Shown here piece by piece: positions 57,711-64,000 of a stretch of 64,000 nucleotides of DNA. The notes below the pieces were generated by a model. That model was not told the DNA's origin and did no database searches. It saw only the letters and a list, made by a program, of their open reading frames with translations. Every line of letters starts with the position of its first letter. The stretch's first letter is position 1. Origin of the DNA: Algoriphagus marinus (GTDB taxonomy: Bacteria; Bacteroidota; Bacteroidia; Cytophagales; Cyclobacteriaceae); the NCBI RefSeq assembly GCF_001936475.1, contig NZ_MSPQ01000014.1, positions 62,001 to 126,000 on the forward strand, in the 5' to 3' direction. A program made the position numbers and the translations under genes.

Positions 57711-59817
57711 AGCGCTGAGTGCTTTGATAAACCGGAAGGGTAATTATAAAAGTAGTTCCCTGGCCTTCTTCCGTTTCTACATCCAGAGTACCCTTGTGAT
57801 TTTCAATTATAGAATAAACTATTGAAAGACCCAAACCTGTACCTTTTCCAACTGCTTTTGTAGTAAAGAACGGTTCAAATATTTTATTCTTAACATGCTC
57901 TGGCATACCTGGCCCGTTATCTTCTATTTCTATTCTAACATGGTCACCGGCTGCCTTAGTGCGGATTGTGATTTTAGGGTCTTTTATGGAATCAATATGG
58001 TCTGAAAGGGCGTGAACAGAATTATTGATAATATTCATGAAAACCTGATTTATTTTTCCAGCAAGACACTCCACCATTGGAAGTTCACCAAATTCTCTCT
58101 CAATCCTTATCTTACTTGGCATGGTGGAATTAAGTAAAATTATGGTACTGTTTATACCATCATGAAGGTCCACTTTTTTGACGTCTTGTTCATCTACTCT
58201 AGAGAAAATACGAAGCCCTTTCACAATTTCAACGGTTCTTCTGGCACCATCATCCATTCCCTTAAGGAGCTGCTCTACCTCATCTAGAACATAATCAAGC
58301 TCTAGGTCTTCTTCAAGTTGTTTTGCTTCTTTCTTGGTATCTGGTGTAAATTCAAGTGCTCCTCTCGTACGATAAAACTCAATAATCTCCATGATATCTT
58401 TAATATCGCGTTTTAGCGGAGTAATATTAGAACTGACAAAGTTGATCGGATTATTAATTTCATGAGCGATACCTGCAGTCAATTGGCCGAGAGATGCCAT
58501 TTTCTCCTGATTGACTAACTGACTCTGAGTATTCTGCAGGTTACGAAGGGCAAGTTCCAATTCGTCAGTTCGTATTTTAACCTTTTCTTCCAATACGATA
58601 TTCTGTTCTCTGATCAACTTCTCATTTTCCCCTAAGACACGTAAACGCTCTGCCTGCTCTTCTTCTTTTTCTTTTTTAAGGATATTTATTTTATCAGCCA
58701 GGGCAAAAGAGAGTAGGATAACTTCTAATGCAGAACCTAGTGGCATAATGTAAGCAGTGAAATTATTAGTAGGAATAAGTCCCATCTCACTCAAAACAAA
58801 CAAGAATATCCCAATCATGAATACAGACCATGCCAGCAGATAAAATCTAGCAGGACCATATCCTTTCTTGAGAATTAACAAAGCAGTATATAAAACAAAG
58901 ATTACAACGATAGACTGTGTCACGAGTAAGGTCTGATAGCTTACTGTGATTGAAAAGAAAAATGCATTTAAAAGAATAAATCCATATACCAAGTATATAA
59001 AATAAAAACCCTTATCAACTTTTGGAATAAATTGTTTTGTCAATAAAAAAACTCTTAGAAACCAAATCCCAACCATACTCACTAGAGAGGAAAAAATAAC
59101 TCCTGATCTAAGATTAAGCCATACTGAATCAGGCCAAATCAATTCTTGAGTGAATCCTAAAATGGAACTTTGAGCAAACCATACTAACATAGTATGGATA
59201 ACATATATTAAATATAGCTTATCCTTTACAGAAAAGAATAAAAACAAATTATAAAAGAAAAGACCTATAATTACTCCAGAAAAGATACCAAATAAAATAT
59301 TCTCAGTATTAATAATCTCTTCAACATGATCTAAGTCTGTTATTGTTGAAGTTATAATCTTCTTATTGACGCTATTTACTCTTAGATACAAAGAAACTGG
59401 ATCCCCCTTTGGAAGATCAATTTTAAAAATTATAGATTTCGACTTAAGCGGCTTTAAATCAAAGTCTTGCAACCTACCTCCTAAATAATGATTGATCACC
59501 TGACCATTTTCAACTACAAAAAGATCTAAGCTGTCAAGAGAAGGGTTATTAATAAACAAATACTTCGACTCAATATCTGTATTATTAATTACATCATACT
59601 TTAACCAAACCAAATCATTATTGATACCAAAATTAATTGATTTGTTCTCAATAAGTGAGAATTGGTCTGAGTTCAATACATCAGATATATTTGATTTAGA
59701 ATCTGCATCTACTATTAAATACTCATATTTTGTTAAATCCCTGGAGCTATCATTTATAACTATTGGACTAACTTGCAAAATAAAAGAAATAATTAAAGAA
59801 AAATAAGTAAGCAACAT
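57700..59817 (-). CDS. 7TMR-DISM sensor histidine kinase
   Basis: The protein has 705 residues. A signal sequence precedes an extracytoplasmic 7TMR-DISMED2 jelly-roll (about 20-165: [37 protein letters not shown]). Seven transmembrane helices span about 170-380, then a coiled coil, HisKA ([20 protein letters not shown]) and HATPase_c ([51 protein letters not shown]). DISMED2 domains are thought to bind small ligands or carbohydrates. The gene is in a four-gene operon (1-bp gap upstream, 11-nt overlap downstream), so the sensed molecule could be the product of the upstream enzymes. Confidence 0.93.
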   Translation of the reverse strand: MLLTYFSLIISFILQVSPIVINDSSRDLTKYEYLIVDADSKSNISDVLNSDQFSLIENKSINFGINNDLVWLKYDVINNTDIESKYLFINNPSLDSLDLFVVENGQVINHYLGGRLQDFDLKPLKSKSIIFKIDLPKGDPVSLYLRVNSVNKKIITSTITDLDHVEEIINTENILFGIFSGVIIGLFFYNLFLFFSVKDKLYLIYVIHTMLVWFAQSSILGFTQELIWPDSVWLNLRSGVIFSSLVSMVGIWFLRVFLLTKQFIPKVDKGFYFIYLVYGFILLNAFFFSITVSYQTLLVTQSIVVIFVLYTALLILKKGYGPARFYLLAWSVFMIGIFLFVLSEMGLIPTNNFTAYIMPLGSALEVILLSFALADKINILKKEKEEEQAERLRVLGENEKLIREQNIVLEEKVKIRTDELELALRNLQNTQSQLVNQEKMASLGQLTAGIAHEINNPINFVSSNITPLKRDIKDIMEIIEFYRTRGALEFTPDTKKEAKQLEEDLELDYVLDEVEQLLKGMDDGARRTVEIVKGLRIFSRVDEQDVKKVDLHDGINSTIILLNSTMPSKIRIEREFGELPMVECLAGKINQVFMNIINNSVHALSDHIDSIKDPKITIRTKAAGDHVRIEIEDNGPGMPEHVKNKIFEPFFTTKAVGKGTGLGLSIVYSIIENHKGTLDVETEEGQGTTFIITLPVYQSTQRYEQ

Positions 59818-59818
59818 A

Positions 59819-60523
59819 TTATCTCCAGTTGGGATTTTTAATTTTTAATTCGTATTTAATTTTTATTTTCCCTTTAGGTGTTTCTTCCTCTCGAATACAA
59901 TTTAAGTCATTTCTAAGACTCATAATATATTCTCTTTCTTCATCAAGAGCTAAAGGCAATCCTTTTACATCTTTTAAAACCGCAAGTGTGGCAACCAAAT
60001 CTAATTTTGGGTAAAAAAATGTTCCTTTGTTACCTATTTTCTCTTCAATTTGAAATCCTTTTTGAAGGGTTGGTTTAAGCGTATATTCAGCGCACAATGC
60101 TAATAGCGTTGGCACGTCCAATTGATCAGCAATGACTAGGGAAGTTCTTGATAGAAAGAGTGCCCCAATTCCATAACCTGAAATTGATCTGCTGTTCCAT
60201 AGTCCTCCAATTTCTCCAGTTCCACCTAAATCTCTGTATTCTTTCACTAATTCATTTATCCCAAGGTCAACTTGGGCAATTGCGCCTTGAAGGGGTAAGG
60301 GATAATCTTCGTGGGCAATATGAACTCTAACTCCAGAAACTACATCTCCTGATGAATCCTCTTGAACTGTAACTACAAATACATAAGGATTACTTTTCCA
60401 CTCATTGTTAGAAGAAGTGACTTTAGTTACTCCGTATTCCTTTAACACATTGGAATGACCTGTGATAAACATATCGCAAAGTTCAGGCTCATCAATTGCT
60501 CTAAATGCTTTGAAAGTAAACAT
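59819..60523 (-). CDS. GNAT-fold acyltransferase-like protein
   Basis: The protein has 234 residues. The central segment GEIGGLWNSRSISGYGIGAL, then SRTSLVIADQLDVPTLLALC and LKPTLQKGFQI, follows the GNAT order: core strand, pyrophosphate-binding loop, helix, and the aromatic/GF end. The N-terminal half is less typical (FRAIDEPELCDMFITGHSNV, VVTVQEDSSGDVVSGVRVHI) and recalls autoinducer-synthase or N-acyl amino acid synthase-type relatives, but this is not certain. It is separated by 1 bp from genes on both sides in the operon, so it likely acts in one pathway with the ThiF-nitroreductase. Confidence 0.7.
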   Translation of the reverse strand: MFTFKAFRAIDEPELCDMFITGHSNVLKEYGVTKVTSSNNEWKSNPYVFVVTVQEDSSGDVVSGVRVHIAHEDYPLPLQGAIAQVDLGINELVKEYRDLGGTGEIGGLWNSRSISGYGIGALFLSRTSLVIADQLDVPTLLALCAEYTLKPTLQKGFQIEEKIGNKGTFFYPKLDLVATLAVLKDVKGLPLALDEEREYIMSLRNDLNCIREEETPKGKIKIKYELKIKNPNWR

Positions 60524-60524
60524 C

Positions 60525-62825
60525 CTAAAGTATAAATAGATTTTCCGAAATGTCTCTCCGATATGCCTTTATACTTGGCCCAGAAGCCACATTAAAGCGA
60601 AACATAAATATCTCTTGATTCTTCAATTCTTTATTGAACAAAGTATTTAATTTCTTCTTGAGAGTTTGGATTGCCATCAATTCTGATTCTGAATAACCAT
60701 TATTCTTCTCTTGGTTTACCCGATGAAAAATAAATAAAGAAGCAGAAATAGGTTGAAAGCTAAATCCATCTTGATTGGCTTTAATCCAAATTCTTTGCAA
60801 GGTAGCTCCAGAATTCAAATAAGCTTCAGGGCTAAACTCTTTTGCTTGTATCATCATCACCGCAGAGGCCGAAAGTAATGTTTTATCCGAAATTTTAGCT
60901 AATCCTTTCCCTAAATCAAATTTTCTAAAAAGCTCCATTGTCCCCGGATCTCTAATCAAACCCATCACCATTTGATCTGTTTTAGAAAGTTCGAGCGTAG
61001 CTATGTCTATGCCGTCTTTGGTATCGATTGCTTCTTGCTCAGACCATCTAACTTCGCTAACAAAATCTTTGTAACCCTGAGAATGAAATAATCTGATACG
61101 ATCCATCCCACCAATTACTTCGTTCAAAGATTTTAGATCTTCCAAACTTGAAATTGACTCTACGATAGCACCACTATTCCTTGCTATATCCTCATATTCA
61201 ATTAATTTTTCACTTTCTATTTCTACCCGATCTTCGTTTCTGCGATTTGTGGTACGGAGCTGGATTCCAGTAGCTAAGTTGTTAAATGGCACTTCTAGTG
61301 ATTTTTCCGATTTTGACTCGAAAATTACAGAAGCAATTAACTCCTCATCGAAAGATTTAATCCGATTTACCACCCTAATGGCAATTCCTTCTGAAGCAGT
61401 TGCTAGTCTAAGATTTTCCAGAGCTGCACCAAAGGCGATTAAAGAACCTGTCCCTTTATAATCTAATAAGGAGAAACTACGTCTTTTATCGTGAAGCAAA
61501 TGTAAAACCCCCTTTTGGTCAAGAATCCAAATCCAAGGCTGACAATTTCCGCCTGAAGGAGCCAAATTTGCCAGAGATACGAATTTCTCAATTTCTTGAG
61601 AGGAAATTTTTAATGCCGATTCAAGCTCATCAGATGGTAGAAGATCTAAAAAATAAGATTTTGGAAGAGGCTCCGAACCTTCCTCTTTTTCTTCTTTTTT
61701 ACCGTTAATTTTAATTATATCATCCAAATCTACATAATACCTCCCTGATTCGACATTTTCATTTAAAAGTAATTTTCTCCCAACATGGGCTACCGTAGCG
61801 CCACCAAGATATACGGCTGAAGCCAATTGAGGCCAAGAAGAAATAGTTTGATTGATTTCAAGTAAAGACGCTTTCATTCGGCTGGAAATCGTGGACGAAC
61901 CAGTAATTTTCAAACCAATACTTACTTTTTGATTTTGAGTCAGATTTTTAAGGTCCTCATGCTGTATATCTCCCATCGCACCATGGAGCAGTGGTCGATC
62001 TGGCTCCAAGTCAAATCGCTCCACATCTAGCATTCCTCGATCTGATGTTTCCATCAAAACTGGAATTCTAAAGCTTTTTGCCTGCTCCCTTGCAAGAATT
62101 TTGATGTCAAGACTATCACATTCATCTATCAATAAATCAAGCTTACCGTCTTTAGTAAGGAAATCATCAATATTTGAATTTGATATGCCTTCGCGATAAA
62201 GGGTAAGCTTTAGATATGGATCAATTTCTGATATTTCCCGAGCAGCAATTATTACTTTTTCAATACCAAAATCAAGTATGCCAGCTTTGATCCTATTTAG
62301 ATTACTTAATTCAAGAGTATCAAAATCTGCCAATCGAAGTTCACCACAGCTTCGCTCCAAAGCAATAGTTAAGGCTATACTTTGTCCAACAGAAAGTCCT
62401 ATTATTCCGATTTTTTTCTTGGAAAGTTCCTTTTGTTCAAATGGCGTGATTTTATAATTATTTCGCTGTGTCCTTACAAAAATAAAATCCTCTTCCGGGA
62501 GTAACCGTACAACTTTTGCTTTCCAGGGGTAATAGATCCAATTGCCAAAATTTGATCTTGGATTTTCTTGAAAAAAAGCAGGAACCATATCCCAAATCTC
62601 CTTATCGGAAAGCGAATTACCAGCATTTCGAGCTTTTAAAAGCTCAAAAACTTGATGATCAAGTTTATCGATAAACTGGACAAAGGAATTGGTTTTTAAT
62701 TTTTCAATTTCATCAATATCTTCTTGACAATTCAACTTATAAATCGACGGATAAGATTGATCTTCATAATCAACTTCTGATTTTTCAAACATTTGCAAAG
62801 AAGGTAATCGGGTGATATTTGACAT
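60525..62825 (-). CDS. Rv1355c-type fusion of ThiF/E1-like adenylyltransferase and nitroreductase
   Basis: This 766-residue protein matches the Rv1355c (MoeY-type) family in layout. The ThiF/E1 domain (about 130-330) has KKIGIIGLSVGQSIALTIAL (Rossmann loop, GLSVG in place of GxGxxG), LADFDTLELSNLNR (conserved Asp, Asn, Arg) and LLIDECDSLDIKILARE. There is no E1 catalytic Cys or zinc CxxC pair, so adenylation without thioester formation is expected. The nitroreductase domain (about 420-640) contains LANLAPSGGNCQPWIWIL and LRTTNRRNED for FMN. It is first in the four-gene operon. The substrate is unknown. Confidence 0.82.
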   Translation of the reverse strand: MSNITRLPSLQMFEKSEVDYEDQSYPSIYKLNCQEDIDEIEKLKTNSFVQFIDKLDHQVFELLKARNAGNSLSDKEIWDMVPAFFQENPRSNFGNWIYYPWKAKVVRLLPEEDFIFVRTQRNNYKITPFEQKELSKKKIGIIGLSVGQSIALTIALERSCGELRLADFDTLELSNLNRIKAGILDFGIEKVIIAAREISEIDPYLKLTLYREGISNSNIDDFLTKDGKLDLLIDECDSLDIKILAREQAKSFRIPVLMETSDRGMLDVERFDLEPDRPLLHGAMGDIQHEDLKNLTQNQKVSIGLKITGSSTISSRMKASLLEINQTISSWPQLASAVYLGGATVAHVGRKLLLNENVESGRYYVDLDDIIKINGKKEEKEEGSEPLPKSYFLDLLPSDELESALKISSQEIEKFVSLANLAPSGGNCQPWIWILDQKGVLHLLHDKRRSFSLLDYKGTGSLIAFGAALENLRLATASEGIAIRVVNRIKSFDEELIASVIFESKSEKSLEVPFNNLATGIQLRTTNRRNEDRVEIESEKLIEYEDIARNSGAIVESISSLEDLKSLNEVIGGMDRIRLFHSQGYKDFVSEVRWSEQEAIDTKDGIDIATLELSKTDQMVMGLIRDPGTMELFRKFDLGKGLAKISDKTLLSASAVMMIQAKEFSPEAYLNSGATLQRIWIKANQDGFSFQPISASLFIFHRVNQEKNNGYSESELMAIQTLKKKLNTLFNKELKNQEIFMFRFNVASGPSIKAYRRDISENLFIL

Positions 62826-62999
62826 AAAGTTAATTTTTTCAACTATAAATCAAATTAAAAGCCTTGCAATTTTTATTTTTTCACCAAAAATATTTTTAAA
62901 AAAAGAAGAAGTTAAAAAGACATCTTTAAATCTTGGTTTTTACTTGAAAAAAACTCTAATTTTAGAACACTATTTATATACTTCCGCGAAATTTGTCAG
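62826..62999. other. Divergent promoter region
   Basis: A 174-bp AT-rich gap between the operon start (minus) and the receiver-only gene (plus). It must hold the promoters for both directions. No clear box or palindrome could be fixed by eye. Confidence 0.5.
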
Positions 63000-63473
63000 A
63001 TGGAATCCAAACCTGAAGAAAAAATAAAAATCCTGTACGTTGATGACGAAGAAAATAATCTTCAAGCATTTAAAGCTACTTTTAGACGCGATTATAAGAT
63101 TTTTTTGGCTATAGGAGCCAGCGAGGCAAGACAGATATTGAAGGATGAAGAGATCGATTTGATTATTACTGATCAAAGAATGCCAGAAGAAACTGGAGTA
63201 GAATTCTTAGAATCCATCATTCCGATTTACCCTGATCCGATCAGGGTTTTACTGACAGGATATACTGATATTCAAGCTGTTATTGACGCAATCAACAAAG
63301 GTCAAGTGTATCATTACCTGACTAAGCCTTGGGAAGAGGATTACTTAAGGACTGTTATCAAAAATGCTTTCGAAGTATATACGCTTAGACGCGAGAATGA
63401 GCGATTAACTCAAGCATTGATCAAAGCTAACGAGCAGTTAGAATTTCTGCTTCGGCAAAATCTCCTCTCCTAA
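63000..63473 (+). CDS. Receiver-only response regulator
   Basis: This 157-residue protein is one receiver domain (KIKILYVDDEENNLQAFKAT, Asp58 in IITDQRMPEETG, Lys in YLTKPWEEDY) with a short helical tail (LRRENERLTQALIKANEQLE). Its receiver is closely similar to the one fused to the kinase at 56625-57710 (shared PDPIR-LLTGY, VIDAINKG and KPW). No output domain is present. It is divergent from the operon and could compete with, or pass phosphate to, the hybrid receiver. Confidence 0.92.
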   Translation: MESKPEEKIKILYVDDEENNLQAFKATFRRDYKIFLAIGASEARQILKDEEIDLIITDQRMPEETGVEFLESIIPIYPDPIRVLLTGYTDIQAVIDAINKGQVYHYLTKPWEEDYLRTVIKNAFEVYTLRRENERLTQALIKANEQLEFLLRQNLLS

Positions 63474-63476
63474 TTC

Positions 63477-64000
63477 TTAGTATCTAGCCGCCAGCAGCAA
63501 TTGAAGTTCTTTGTGATTTAATCCAAATTTCCTTCCAAGATGGGCATTGGTTAGACTTCCTCTGTACGTATAAACCCCTCTGAGAAACCATTTGTAATTA
63601 AAAATCATTTCTTCGGCCCCTCTGAGATCGGCCATTTGAAGAATTATTGGTGTAAAAATATTACTTAAAGAATAGGATGCTGTTCGAGCTACCCTGGAAG
63701 CGATATTCGGAACACAATAGTGAATAATATCATAAACTGAATAAACAGGGTTTTCATGTGTCGTCATTCTAGATGTTTCGATACAGCCACCTTGATCAAT
63801 AGAAACGTCAATGATTATACTGCCGTGCATCATATTGGCGACCATCTCTTCACTTACGACGATCTTATTTCTACCCTTTTCTTCACGCAAAGCACCAATG
63901 ACTACATCTGCTTCTGAAAGCGCTTGATTTAAACTGAAATTATCAATAGTCGAAGTATAGATCTGCTGACCTAGCAGCTGTTTTAATCTTCTGAGTTTAT
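63477..64000 (-). CDS. ald: Alanine dehydrogenase, 3' part (5' end outside the window)
   Basis: A frame of 173 codons is open to the window edge. It reads LGQQIYTSTIDN, ADVVIGALREEKGRNKIVVS, MVANMMHGSIIIDVSIDQGG and YSVYDIIHYCVPNIASRVAR, and ends HKELQLLLAARY. The SIDQGG and ENPVYS-type segments are conserved in alanine dehydrogenase, which converts alanine to pyruvate with NAD. The internal start at 63890 is not real. It converges with the receiver-only gene with a 3-bp gap. Confidence 0.93.
   Translation of the reverse strand, partial: KLRRLKQLLGQQIYTSTIDNFSLNQALSEADVVIGALREEKGRNKIVVSEEMVANMMHGSIIIDVSIDQGGCIETSRMTTHENPVYSVYDIIHYCVPNIASRVARTASYSLSNIFTPIILQMADLRGAEEMIFNYKWFLRGVYTYRGSLTNAHLGRKFGLNHKELQLLLAARY

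Overview
The window comes from a Bacteroidota chromosome, most likely a marine or freshwater Cytophagales of the Cyclobacteriaceae/Algoriphagus type. This rests on the SusC/SusD outer-membrane pair, 6-bladed beta-propeller and DUF1573 proteins, LytS/LytTR and 7TMR-DISM signalling proteins, Rv1355c-type ThiF/nitroreductase proteins, AT-rich spacers and the near absence of Shine-Dalgarno sites. The genus is inference.

Layout. 0.3-8.7 kb holds secreted hydrolases (a BNR/Asp-box propeller protein, two esterases, an amidohydrolase) and an ExbB/TolQ-like channel. 8.9-13.1 kb holds a LytS/LytTR two-component pair, then a small membrane-protein/winged-helix operon and a DUF4153 protein; the last two transcription units share an operator-like palindrome. 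13.2-19.2 kb is the most unusual region. A CPA1 Na+/H+ antiporter is followed by two tandem ~2.15 kb cassettes (Cys-rich peptide, propeller, DUF1573), each followed by a truncated copy of the antiporter 3' end. This is the signature of single-crossover integration plus amplification. 19.2-33.3 kb holds a serine hydrolase, a flavodoxin-reductase-like enzyme, a TIM-barrel lipoprotein, a DOMON-like protein, fumarylacetoacetase and a CocE hydrolase followed by a SusC/SusD pair.

33.6-56.6 kb is mainly core metabolism and information processing (valS, M42 peptidase, purF, folD, a tRNA-Leu, lepA, an SF1 helicase, ppa). It is interleaved with a propeller/FGE-like pair, an NtrC-type regulator preceded by a sigma-54-type promoter and a small exported protein, a large hybrid kinase, and an S23 four-helix-bundle pseudogene framed by inverted repeats. 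56.6-63.5 kb is a compact four-gene operon (ThiF-nitroreductase fusion, GNAT-fold protein, 7TMR-DISM kinase, receiver-kinase) with a divergent single-domain response regulator. It may be an uncharacterised synthesis-and-sensing system. The window ends inside an alanine dehydrogenase gene.

Dispersed sequence elements include a ~90 bp repeat placed directly before start codons (seen before four genes), a long REP-like hairpin, 15-nt tandem repeats upstream of lepA, and a decayed 3' copy of the CocE gene downstream of susD. No CRISPR array, rRNA operon or transposase was seen.
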